DNA of 64,000 bases from Physcomitrium patens (Eukaryota > Streptophyta > Bryopsida > Funariales > Funariaceae), in contig NC_037254.1 of assembly GCF_000002425.4 (NCBI RefSeq), positions 19,276,880 through 19,340,879 on the forward strand. Reading direction: 5' to 3'. This document shows positions 34,446-44,960 of this stretch, one piece after another. The translations under genes were made by a program, and so were the position numbers. Numbering within the stretch: the first letter of the stretch is position 1; each line of letters starts with the position of its first letter. The notes below the pieces were generated by a model, which worked only from the letters and a program-made list of their open reading frames with translations, searched no databases and was not told the origin of the DNA.

Positions 34446-34985
34446 AGGAAAAAGCTCTGACAGCAGAGCCAATTTCAGATCCAAGACGGAAGATTGAAGA
34501 AATTCAGAGGCTAGGGTTTGAGAGAGGGGAGAGAATAGGGGTTTGAGAAGGAACGGGGAGTTAGCTTCATGCTTCGGGGCGGAGAAAAAAGATAGAGAAT
34601 TGGGATTTTTTTTCTTCATAGGGTTTTGGGAAGACTGAGGGAATCGTTGCTGAAGTCAGTATTGTACTGGTGAATCGGGATTTTAATGAAGTGGATGTGA
34701 TTACTCTTGACTGTTTTGTGAAATCGAGTTACGTCTATGATGAAGAATTAAAAGGGTGTCTATAGGATTGAGTATGCGGAGTGAATGAAATTTATTGGAT
34801 TAATCTAACGAGACAGTCAGTGGATACAAGATCGTGAATAAAAAGCGGTATCGAAGATTAGCAGTTTGGATTGTTTGGGGTTCTCTATAACGTCTAGAGA
34901 CCTACCAGCTACGGCAAGAAGGATTTCGACGAGTAGTCAAAGGACATCCGTATAGATTTACGGTATATTCTTGTAGTTGTTTATA
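34446..34985 (+). other. GC-richer unassigned part of B's 3' region
   Basis: This part is less AT-rich than its surroundings and keeps several CG dinucleotides. Around 34515-34635 it has three short motifs of the telo-box kind (CTAGGGTTT, AGGGGTTT, ATAGGGTTTT), common in 5' regions of plant housekeeping genes. No reading frame of length is conserved. It could be promoter-like LTR sequence of another element or captured host DNA; I cannot decide. Confidence 0.35.
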
Positions 34986-35110
34986 TTCTAACAGTCAAAA
35001 ACCGATAAACTACTTGAATATTAGCGAACTTCCATACTACCTTTTACAACCAGACGCCTGACGTATTTTCGAGCAGAAAAGCACGTAATACGACAGCGTA
35101 ACAACCAAAT
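34986..35110 (+). repeat. D-type LTR end inside element B
   Basis: The last 70-100 bases match the 3' end of the D LTRs: CCAGACGCCTGACGTATTTT then CGAGCAG, against CCAGATGTCCAATGTATTTT then CAAATAG at 24848. It ends ACGACAGCGTAACA. Where D and F have TG or CA this copy often keeps CG, so it is less decayed. No D-type LTR start is seen upstream, so it is a terminal fragment. Confidence 0.6.
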
Positions 35111-35332
35111 TGCCCGACATGAATCTCAGGTATGAAAATTGGGTTTGTTGAATAAAGATCTGATGATGCGTTTGGATAGAGAACCATTGAACACTGAGAT
35201 TGATGGCAAAGATGTAAAGAGGAGAAGGTCACCAATTCAAAGGGTGGTAAGCCAACGCCATTGACTGAAGAAGCCAATGCTACTATGTCTTTATAAATTG
35301 AGGCTAAATAATGTTTGCGAGGATGCTACACA
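35111..35332 (+). other. Unassigned end of B's 3' region
   Basis: No recognised domain is present. A short open stretch encodes GGKPTPLTEEANATMSL near 35250. It leads into the same sequence that precedes the 3' LTR of element A (TTTGCGAGGATGCT), so the last 30 bases are family sequence. Confidence 0.4.
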
Positions 35333-35348
35333 ATTAGGAGTGAGGCTA
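35333..35348 (+). promoter_or_regulatory. Polypurine tract of element B
   Basis: ATTAGGAGTGAGGCTA immediately precedes the LTR start TGTAGAATAAG and agrees with the tract of element A at 3655-3671. Confidence 0.75.
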
Positions 35349-36109
35349 TGTAGAATAAGTAAATAAACTTTGTGATAAGTTATTGATTGGTTATTGACAA
35401 CCTTGAAAATTAGACTGATGGTTAGATAGTTTAGTTGATAACAGTAAGTTGTTAGTAGAATAAATGGTTAAGAATTCAAAGGATCATAACCTTTGGAATC
35501 CAATGGCCGACAAATCATCTTTTTGGTAGGATAAATAGGTTGAGGAAAGAGAAATCGAGGGCCAAATTGAGAGTCGTAAATTGAGAGCGAGACTGAGAGC
35601 CATAAGCTGAGGACTAGATTGAAAGTCATAAGTCGAGGGTCAGACTGAGAGTCGTAAGCTGAGAGCCAAACTGAGAGTTGTAAGCTGAGAGCCAGATTGA
35701 GAGTTATAAGCCAAGAGCCAGACTGAGAGTCATAAGCCAAGGGCTAGACTAAGAGTCGTAAGCCGAGGACCAGACTGAGAGTCGTAAGCTGAGAGCCAAA
35801 CTGAGAGTCATAAGCCAGGGTAAGCTTGGTGCTATATCTTTATTTTTTTATTATTTACTTATGAAGAATGGTGATTGAGAGAAGTATTCTTGAATTGATA
35901 ATCTTAGAATGGATTATGGATTGAATTAAGATGGAAGTAGTAAGATTTGGTGTTTTGTAGTTTGATACTTGATTTCAGATAGCCAAAATATAGTCCATTG
36001 TGACATTAACAGATCCAATTCATATAACCAGTCTTTTCCCATGTTCAAACCTATGTCTATTAGTTCAATTGCTTTGGTCTACTAAAGCTTGAACGCAACG
36101 AGAACAACA
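35349..36109 (+). repeat. 3' LTR of element B (761 bp)
   Basis: It starts TGTAGAATAAGTAAATAAAC and ends GCAACGAGAACAACA. Except for the longer 26-bp array it aligns with the 5' LTR throughout, for example CTTGACAAC-like TTATTGACAACCTTGA, GAATGGTGATTGAGAGAAGT and TTCAATTGCTTTGGTCTACT. It is followed by the E LTR. Confidence 0.9.
35557..35816. repeat. 26-bp tandem repeat in B 3' LTR, 10 copies
   Basis: There are ten 26-base units in exactly 260 bases, of the same type as the five in the 5' LTR. Neighbouring units differ by one to five bases. The array is followed by AGGGTAAGCTTGG. Confidence 0.9.
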
Positions 36110-36965
36110 TGCTCCATTTGTACTTTTAATTCTACAAAGGATACTTTTAATGGAAGTACCAAATTTTTGTCAAGAAAGTAAGTTTTTTCAAGAAAATATA
36201 GGATCTTTGACCATGAATAGATTACAAAAAGGTACAATATTATTTCAAATGAAATCAAATATAAAAAGAAGTCCAAAGGCTAGATATAATTTATAAATAA
36301 ATTTCTTTTTTATATTAGGATGTAATCAACTCCTATCTCTAATCTCAAATCTAAACCTCCTTTCACTAAAATATCTATAACTTACTTATTATTAATTCAA
36401 TCTAAGTAAAGATTAGCTCATTGAAAATAATTAAAAAAAATAATCAATAAATGATATAGAAAATTATAAATCAATCTTAAAATTTGTTGACTAAAATTTC
36501 AACAACCTCCTTCCATAAATTTACTTGGATTTCGTTCTTCACAATTCCATTTTTTAAATACTATAGCTTATTAAGAAGTTCACAATCAAATCTAGCTTTC
36601 TTCTAAATATCAATACAAAAAGATAAAAATACAAGAAGTGGCATAGAAAACCTTGAACCATTCTTGAATCTCTCCTCTCAAAAATTCTAGCAAAAAAAAA
36701 AAAAAAAAATATATATATCCTACTTGATTCCAGAACCTCTACTATAACTTTTTTTCAATATCTACCATGAATTGCTATATAGTTAAATATCTATGCTAAA
36801 AGATAATATTTTTATGCTCAAATAATCCATTCAAGCCAACATCTTTTTATTCTAAATCTTATTCAAATTTATAAATATATTAGCATTATCTTCTTTCTTT
36901 TATACAAGTAAAATTAATTACCTTCTTAATAACTTTGATATATTTAAATTAATTGCATCACAACA
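36110..36965 (-). repeat. 5' LTR of element E (LTR L), cut by element B
   Basis: On the minus strand it starts TGTTGTGATGCAATTAATTT. It aligns with 7015-7652 as a direct repeat. It is longer because of indels and an added A(18)/TA run near 36685-36710. Its 3' end on the minus strand is missing at 36110, where B begins. E's leader and gag lie on the other side of B. Confidence 0.75.
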
Positions 36966-38490
36966 TTACCATGTAGTTCTTAGTTAAGAGTATATATGAA
37001 GGTAAGAATAAATTTTTCTTCACTCTTGTCAATGCCTTTCTAGTTCTTAGTCTTATTGTAAGTCTTTTTAATATTTTTGTCTTTGATAATAGCTATTTTA
37101 GTTTAATACTATACTATCATTGAGTAACTTTGTAGTTCTTTTGAGTGACATAAGAGTATATTAAAGATTTCTTTTTTCAAGCTTTATATCCTTGACAATT
37201 TGAAAAGAGTCCTAACTCATCATTTTTATCTTGTTTTAGAAATGAGTAGATTATCTCACTTCTATTATTGTATTTTGAAGGTTGCAGATTATCCACCTTT
37301 AAACAAATTGTTTAATTTTCTAACATTGATATCTTCTTAAAAAAAAGCAGATTATCTTTCTTTGTAGAAATTTTTATTTGATATTAAAAGTTACAAATTA
37401 TCTTCTTTTAATTTAATTTGTGGATTTTTTAAGTTATTTGAAAAAAAATGAAACATCATAGATGTTATATTTGATAGAAATAAGAATAGATTTATAACTA
37501 TTACTGATCTTTACAAATCTATCAATATATTTAGGATAAAAATTTGATATATGATGAGCGCCAACTATAGAAGTACTAATCCTATGCATATAGAAGAAGT
37601 TCAAATTTTACATCATGAAGTTACATAATTAAAAGAAGAAAGTAAATCAACCTCATAACTAAATTTAGAAAGTTTTATTTCTATAAATCTGACAAGGACA
37701 AAGATTAGTATGCCTAAGAAGTTTGATGGAACAAGATCAAAATTTTGAAGATTTTTACAACTCAAGCTCTATCTAAGATTGTATTTCTTCCAATACTCTA
37801 ATGGATTTACTCAAGTAGAGTTCTTAAGTGCACTTTTATTTCAAAGGACTCTTTCTTGATTTGTACCTTTGATGGAAAATAATTCATAATTCTTTTATGA
37901 TTTTAATTCATTCTTAGAAGTGTTTATGGCCATATTTGGAAAAAATGATTGAAAAAGAATAATAGAAACAAAGCTCTTATTTTTATAACAAAGATGAAAA
38001 TCAACTATCATATATACTACTAAATTCTAAACCTCACTTATAATATGGATTGGAATGAAAAAGCCCTCATTAATTAATTTTGATATGGATTGAAGGATAA
38101 AGTCAAAGATTTATTATTGACAATACCAGTAGTAGAATCTTTAGAACAATTTATTATTTAAGCCATTGCATATGATAATCAATTATTTGAAAGGCAACAA
38201 GAAAAAAGACTTGGTTAGAGAGGAACAAACTAAGTAATGATGGTACCTTTTTAGTTTTTAGAAACTTATTTATCATGATTAAAATCAATACAAATTGATA
38301 TGATATATTTTAAATTCCTTACTAAATAAGAAAAGAGTCAACACCATCAAGAAGATTTATACTTATATTATGGAGAAGCTAAGCACAGTATTCAATATTA
38401 TTTAAAAAAACAACATAATCACAACATGAGGAATACAATTACTAAAGAAGACAATGTGTTAGAAAATAAGTTTCTCTAGGTACAATAGAA
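36966..38490 (+). pseudogene. M2: Ty3 gag remnant with 5' leader
   Basis: The leader (36966-37460) and gag match M1 in inverted order. The gag domain runs from about 37700: ISMPKKFDGTRSKF, FTQVEFLSALLFQRTLS, FYDFNSFLEVFMAIFGKND, then a weak INFDMD-type block and KPLHMIINYLKGN. A zinc-knuckle region lies near 38355-38410 (YYGEAKHSIQYY-like, Cys replaced by Tyr). Many stops are present. The pattern is that of a widespread Ty3 gag type. It is non-functional. Confidence 0.65.
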
Positions 38491-39110
38491 ACTATGCAAT
38501 TAAAATCATGTACAACACCTAATAGAGGTCATATTCTCTCTTCAAATCCTTCACCTTGTTCAATAATAGATGTATGTTTAGGATCTAAAATTCACAAAGC
38601 CTTTATATTATTAGATTTAAGAGCCTCAATTTATTTTATAGACAAAGATTTTTTAAAAAAAAATAAAAAAAAATAAAAAATAAAAAATCTTTTATTAAAA
38701 AAACTAAATCCATATATGTAGAAATTATAGATATTTTTTCATTATCTTCTAGAGAAATTACTCATAAAATTATTTCTTTAGATGCAGTAATTAAATATTA
38801 TAATTATATAATAATATTTAATATGATAAGTTCTTTTAATCTAATTATTTTAGGATTATTATAGTTAAAAAAATATAATCTTTAAATAGATTAGATTTTT
38901 TTGTAACTTTAACTTTTTTTATAGTTTTATCCAAAATTTTGATAGAAAAGTAGAAATATATAAGCCTAGTACAACCAAACCTTTAGTGGTAGGTGCAAGA
39001 GCTTTCATGCATGTGGCAAAACAAGGGCCATCTTTTGCTATATATACCACATTTATTTTTTATTATAAAAAGATGTCAAGTTGTATTTCTAGCTAAAAGA
39101 TGGAAAGACT
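38491..39110 (+). pseudogene. M2 protease remnant
   Basis: 38494-38676 is stop-free: after a Pro/Ser-rich linker it reads KIHKAFILLDLRASIYFIDK then DFLKKN. This is the active-site region of a gypsy aspartic protease with LLDLRAS in place of the usual L-[LVI]-D-S-G-A-[ST]. Later blocks suggest the rest of the protease (a LLI-LF-DYY stretch near 38840) and a KPLVVGARAFMHVAKQGP stretch at about 38985-39045 that in relatives lies before RT. RT itself is absent. Confidence 0.6.
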
Positions 39111-39159
39111 TTTAAAAAAGTTCCTAACAATCTCTCATATAGGTATGTCAGGAGATTTG

Positions 39160-39184
39160 AAAAAAAAAAAAAAAAAAAAAAAAA
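39160..39184. repeat. A(25) homopolymer
   Basis: An uninterrupted A25 run after GGAGATTTG marks the end of recognisable M2 sequence. Confidence 0.9.
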
Positions 39185-40030
39185 TCCACAAATTGACAAC
39201 TTATTTTGTTGAATTGATCTAGGCTGCATAAGTTTTGGTCTAGGCAGTTTTAGACTAGGGAAGTTATGTTAACTATATTAGGTAGACAAAGTCAACAGCA
39301 CCAAAATTTGAATGCAATTAAATTAATGAAGGCAATGAGGTAAAGTAGTACAGAGAGATAATAGGCAATAGACAAAGAAGTCAAATTGAGATCATCTCAT
39401 TTGAGATATGGATGTTACTTAGAAAATTTGTGCTTATTAAGAAGTTGAAATTACTAGGTAGAATAGCAATTTGGATTACAATTACATGGAAGACTGAATT
39501 TTAATCTAATTTTATAAGATGTGTGAGAGATTTTAAGGAGAAGAAGATGAGGGTTGTGACATAAAGAGGTTTTTGGTCATGGTATATAGAAGTAGCTCTA
39601 GATCAATAGAAAAGGTTGCTGATTAGAAGAAGGAAGAGGTACAAATTTTAAAGGAGCTCAACTGGATTGAAAGAGAGATAATGGTGGTGCTGCACTAGGT
39701 TGGTATTGACCGATCTAAGCTATACTATCATTAAGAGGAGACATCAAAGTAAAGACATTTCTATTAAAAGAGATTAAAGTGGTGATATTATAAAAATGTG
39801 GAGATGATCTAGTAGCAATGAAGGCAGGACATGGCTTAAGAATTGATTATCATGGTAGATTAGTTGTAATTTGTCATATTATTAGAAGATGTTAATTGAT
39901 TCCTAATGGTTGTTAGACAAAAATTTTGGAAGAGTTATTATGGATGTTTTTTGGTGTGATGATAAGCAATTATAGTATTGTGATCAATATTTTAGTATGA
40001 TTTTTTTTCATTGAAGAAGATGATGCATAT
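39185..40030. other. Unassigned sequence right of M2
   Basis: About 850 bases are less AT-rich than their surroundings, with stops in all frames and no motif I recognise. It could be a decayed LTR or untranslated part of another element. Confidence 0.4.
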
Positions 40031-40260
40031 GAAAACTTTTACAAGTTGATTGCTAGATAGTTTAAATAATTAATTAATTAATTAAAATATTATATATGTA
40101 TATAATATATAATTAAATAACTAAAATAAAAAATATATATAAATAAATCAAATCAAATCAAATAATAAAATAATAATAATAAATATAAATAAAATAAATT
40201 AATAAACTAAATATAAATAAATTAAATATATAAATAAATAAATAAAAATTTGATAAAATA
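40031..40260. repeat. AT-rich low-complexity tract
   Basis: TTAA, TATA and AAATA-type short repeats, for example ATTAATTAATTAATTA, then AAATAAATAAATA, with very little G or C. Confidence 0.85.
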
Positions 40261-40531
40261 AATTCATAGCTAAATAATGGTTAAAAAAGAAAAGACATTT
40301 AATCTTATATGAATGAAGTTATTCCATCAGATTATCAAACATAATTAAGGTGAATTGATTTTGCTGACATAAAATGGTGCATCTATTGGGAGCCTTACTT
40401 CAACCATAACTTAGAAGTTAACTACTCAAGAATATTTTTTTCTTATTATAATAGTTAATTTTTTGGTTAATTATTAAAGAAGTATTTTTAATTAAATTTG
40501 AGGCTAAAGAAAGGAGGTGAAGAACAAGAAG
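40261..40531. other. Flank left of element F
   Basis: No feature is recognised. GCTAAAGAAAGGAGGTGAAG next to the LTR end is purine-rich but lies outside the element. Confidence 0.4.
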
Positions 40532-41877
40532 TGAAGCAATATAGTAATATATATTGTCTTCTTTTGAAATGTATCGGGCACGTGGCTGCGGAAGGTGAAG
40601 TTATGTTTTACAAATATCCAAAAAATCTTAATAGGTTTCACACATATAAGAAGAATGTAATTCAATTTTTAATTCAAAAAATCTTAAGGTTAATACAAAG
40701 TACTTAAAAGCACTCTTTTTAGTAACCTTAACCATGAATAATTCCAATTATCTTATACTTTTATAATTAGGCATTTTGATTTTTCTTTGTAAGCCTGAAT
40801 TTAGAGCAATGAGCTTTGGTGAGCTATAACTTCTAATCTAACAATCTACTTAGTACAAAATTTTGTACAAAAATTCTACCATAAATCTGTTATATTCTTA
40901 GAAAAATTCAAGTCAATCCAAGTTATAAATTATGAGAAAAATACCAAAAACTGTATTGAGATTACTTAACCATGAACTTGAAAGTTGATATAGATGTTCT
41001 AGTAGCAATTTTTTCTTTTATAATTTTTAACTTCAATTTAAAATTAGTATTTAGCTTGATCTTAAAGTCTTCTAATACCATGCCAAATTTCACATTGATT
41101 CAATTGATAGATCTTTAGATATCATAGAAATCCTATCCAACCCCAAACTGCCAACTTCTAATATCTTCTTGTATCAAAATCCAAATATCTTTCAGTTACA
41201 TTATTAGATTAATACAAAATTTTACAAACACTTAATAAACCTAATCAATCAAGTATTATCAAATTTTTAACTATAGATGTGATACCAATTGCACAAATTA
41301 GCCAAAAGTACTAGTCCTAATTGTATTACATAAATTCCAAGTCGCTGATATAAATCTTGGCTTTGAACAATAATTACAAAATCATTCCAAATTCCACAAA
41401 AATAAGCCTTTTATTTCTAAAATAAGCTTAAAGCTAGATCATGAATCTCAATTTTTGATCTTTGAATGCCTCCATATTTTGCCATAGGTGGCCATTTTAG
41501 TGGCTAAAGGTTTGATTTTGACCTTGTCCCAAAATAGACCATCCCTAGCTATCAATCCAACCTATTTTAGGAATTTTTTAATCCAATTCTATCCTCAACT
41601 TAATCTTAGTATCAACCATATTAATTATTTATCTTTTTTATTCTATTTTTATCAATTTATTATCTTTTTAAGTTTGAAATTATAATTCTATAATTTAGAA
41701 GATAAAATTACTAATTAACTTTTAATCTATTAGCTATTAAGACATGAAAATAAACTAAGAGACTTTTATAAAAGCCATGTTTAAATGTATTAGATTATTA
41801 TTGAACTAAAATGATTAAATATTAGTTAGAAATTTATTTTTATTTATATTTTTATCATATAATTGTATTATAATACA
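40532..41877 (-). repeat. 3' LTR of element F (1346 bp)
   Basis: On the minus strand it starts TGTATTATAATACAATTATA and ends TATTGCTTCA. It aligns throughout with the D LTRs, with ACATGGCTTTTATAAAAG, GGTTGATACTAAGATTAAG and CAACTTTCAAGTT-like blocks shared. Near its end it keeps GCACGTGGCTGCGG-type CG sites that D has lost. The length agrees with D's 1.33 kb. Confidence 0.8.
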
Positions 41878-43150
41878 TCTACCATCTTTGAACCTATGTA
41901 TCCTCCGATATGAGCCAAATAAATTATATGTCACAATTAGCATCACACCATTTTTTTTATTTTTTGCATCAATTCCTTCATTATTATTTTTACCATCTAT
42001 TTCAATATAATTATCTTCTTCAAAAATATTGATATTTTTAGCATGATCTTCCACATTGATTTTTCTATTTCGTCTTTTGAAAATCTTCACTCACTTCTCA
42101 GCAATAAGTATTTTCAACCTCATACCATCTATCTCTTTTAATGAATATGTAGCATTATCATGAACTTTTGTTATTAAATATGTTCTAAATTACTATTTTG
42201 AAAACTTCTGTAAAGTACTATGCTGGTTATTTAAACTTCTATCATAAACAAGTATTCAATCACCTTCTTGAATTTCTCTAGGCCTCAATTAATATTGTTT
42301 ATCGAATCAAGTATTTTTTTTTTAGCATAATCTTTTGTAATCTTCTCATTACTAGTTCCACATCTTTTAATCTTTGTTTAAAGTTATCAAATTCTAATAG
42401 CCAACAACTCACCTTTTATTAATCCATCTTTCCAAAATAGCATATTTTAAGTTGACTTATGTTCTTCAATTGGCACAATAGATTTTTGACCTATCATAAT
42501 AGGTTCCACAAGCATATATTCTATCATTGAACTATATATTTTTTGATCAATCCATAATACATAAGATAAAAATTAAGGCCATTATTTTATTCTTCTATTG
42601 CAAGCTTTAATCAATGCTTTTATAATTAGTGGATGTCTATATTTATTCTTTGTATTTTCTTCTAGATTACAAGTAGTAGTCAATTATAATTTAATTTTGC
42701 ATCTATTAAAGAATTCACAAGCTTCATATGCATCTAATTCCTCACAATTTGTAGTAATCTTTTTCATACATCCATAGCAACAAATAACATCTTCAAGCAA
42801 AAACCTGTAATTTCTCTTTGTAGACTTTATTTTTAATGCCATATCTTTTACTTGGTTTAATAAATTTTCATGAGCCAAAATTAAATATTTCATTTGTCAT
42901 AGTCTCATTTACATGATAACCAAATCTACAATCCATATAAAATGAATAGCTAAAAGATATGTTAGATGTAAACCATTTGGATGTTATATATTCGAATACA
43001 TTTGATGAGTTATACAAGTTTTTATAAACAAAGCTACATCTTCATATATATTCTTCTTCCAATATTATTTCTTCAATTGAACAAAAGTAGTCCAAATTCT
43101 TCTATGCCCCATCCATTGACTATCATGAAACTCCTTGAGTAGTATTTGTT
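41878..43150 (-). pseudogene. Element F integrase (broken)
   Basis: On the minus strand: a zinc finger EFHDSQWMGHRRIWTTF with CITHQ, so the last Cys is His; the core in 42684-42893 with FLLEDVICCYGCMKKITTNC then EELDAYEACEFFNR; HPLIIKALIKACN; and a C-terminal tail (41815-42090) with INIFEEDNYIEID, which runs through the polypurine region into the LTR. The purine-rich GATGGTAGA precedes the LTR start. It is nearly the same layout as in D. Confidence 0.75.
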
Positions 43151-44150
43151 GATTTTTCTTAGTACCTATTATTTTTTGTGGCATTCTAATATTTGATTTT
43201 GGCCTCTTTTAAAGAAATATTTCTTATAATATAACCTTATATGCCTTTTTATTGATCTATTTAAATTTTTCAATCAACCAATTAGTCTGCTTAGTTAATA
43301 TGTGCAAATAAAATCTAATATCTAATAATTCTTTTTTATAATTTTTTTCATGAAATAGATAATCTTCCTTATTTAATTGTGAAACTAAATAAAATTTTAT
43401 ACCCACATCATCAAAATCCTCAATTATCTCATCTTTTCCATCATATTTTACTCAAGATAATATATCTGCTATCAAATTGTCTTTTCTTGCAATATGCCTA
43501 AACTCTGGATTTAATGACTTGATATAAATAATCTATTTTAATATTATAATATTTGATATTATAAAATTAGTAATCATTCCAAATAAAGGTAATTTATTTT
43601 TTAATTATCACCATTGCTCCTATAAAATAATCTTTTTCAACGTTCACAACTAAAATAATCTCCTGTAATTCTCTTTTCACTTGTGAATATACACATTGGC
43701 GAGTACTTAAAACCTTAGCTCCAAATCAAATTACAAATCTGTATTTATTCAAATCAACTTGAATTATAGCCCATCTAATGGTAATCAAATTAGTATCCAT
43801 TATTAGAATTATTGGTCTATTCCACTAATAATCAATTTTTCTTAATTTTAGAAGTAATATCAATAATTTCTTCAATCTTTGTATTACTTTAATTTATATT
43901 TTTTTCTATTTAATTTAATAATTTTTACATGAAAATTCATATAATAGATTTGCTATATAAATATAGTAAAAAATTCAAATGTGATAAAATATACATGCAT
44001 CTAAAAACCTACGTAGCTTTGTTTAAATTACTGCAATCTTCTTTCATTCTTCTAATTGCATCAATTTTAATTAGATCTGATTTTTTCCATATAATCTATA
44101 TAAATGCCCAATAATTACAACCTCATATATGCCAAATGTAGATTTTACAC
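43151..44150 (-). pseudogene. Element F RNase H and RT end (decayed)
   Basis: The FRHIARKDNLIADILS closing block of RNase H is visible near 43450-43510 on the minus strand, and a YHIWAFI-type thumb trace near 44090-44110. Catalytic residues cannot be placed. The identification rests mainly on position between integrase and RT and on the parallel with D. Confidence 0.55.
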
Positions 44151-44960
44151 CAAATAATGTAAGCTAAACTTCCTCAAATTGAGTCAATATTTTTTTACAA
44201 TCTTATATATGATCAACAATATACTTGTGATACCTCCTCTTCTCTTTAGTTTCATCTTTGTCTTCTTCTTTGCACCTCTTAATAAAAAAAATCATCCAAA
44301 AAAGGTATATTCTTTTTAAGAATAAAATCCTTCAAGACTTTATTCATCTCATTCATCATATGTGTAATTAAATTAGTAGCACTTTAAAAAAGAGTATACA
44401 TTTTAACCAACTAAAATAGTGTTTTCATTTTTTTCATATTTCTACTCTGTTCTACAAGTTGAAATTGGTCATAGCCTGAATACAAATTATCTATTGAATA
44501 GATTGTCCCTTCTTGTAAATGCTTCACTAAACTCATCTTTTATTGGTCTAATTCTTATATTTTATATAGTTATTGAGTTTATGACCTACTTATCTTGAAT
44601 AAATCAAAATGATCCATTTTTTTTACATATTATAAACCATTGATAAGAATATGGTGCAAAACAAGGCTCCAAAATCTTCATCTTCATCTTCTCTTTTAAA
44701 AATTCCACTTAGCTTGGTAAATATGCTATTAGCACTGGAATTGGCCTCAAATTCTAAGATACATGTGGTATAGTGAAATTAACCATAGGTATTATAATAT
44801 TTGGATCTATTAATCTAATTTCATAAGATTCAAAGGCAAATGATTTTTCTTCTTTTGCCAACATTTCTTTGAAGTATACAATTTCCTTTGGCAAGAAGAA
44901 CTACCAAAATCAGTCTTCAATTCTTCAAAATTTCCTTTAGTAAACTTATGTTCAATATTC
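44151..44960 (-). pseudogene. Element F reverse transcriptase (broken)
   Basis: Minus-strand blocks: FAFESYEIRLIDPNII and VNFTIPHVS then NLRPIPVLIAYLPS (about 44740-44850), KEKMKMKILEPCFAPYSYQW then FIICKKNG (about 44630-44700), IKDEFSEAFTRR and a YSFLKCY region. The catalytic Asp box near 44290 is decayed. The fingers, deleted in D, are kept here, so F and D complement each other for reading the family. Confidence 0.75.

Larger units (their letters stand above)
27019..36109 (+). mobile_element. B: full-length Ty3/gypsy element (9.1 kb), inactive
   Basis: B has both LTRs (27019-27647 and 35349-36109), a primer binding site, a single-frame gag-pol (27999-33761), an unusual 1.5-kb 3' region and a polypurine tract. 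It interrupts element E between its gag and its 5' LTR. No clear target duplication is visible (AATTC on the left, TGCTC on the right). It is less AT-rich than its surroundings and keeps more CG dinucleotides, so it is younger. PBS type and the sister element A's extra ORF suggest the Tat/Athila side of Ty3 rather than the chromoviruses; this placement is inference. Confidence 0.9.

Noticed and set aside
34186-34497. 103-codon plus-strand frame as a novel protein
   Set aside because: It overlaps the duplicated gag-protease junction in a different frame phase from gag-pol. Its internal GLLANVRPELVG-like repeat comes from the DNA-level doubling.
35557-35816. 26-bp units in the B LTR as a CRISPR array
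   Set aside because: The units are head-to-tail with no spacers and lie inside an LTR with a partner copy.
27019-36109. Potentially active autonomous element
   Set aside because: About 38 in-frame stops in gag-pol and a mutated first dinucleotide of the 5' LTR exclude activity in this copy.
39160-39184. A25 as the tail of a processed pseudogene or LINE
   Set aside because: The sequence before it is a decayed gypsy protease region in plus orientation with no transcript-like end, and no flanking duplication was found. A slippage run is as likely.
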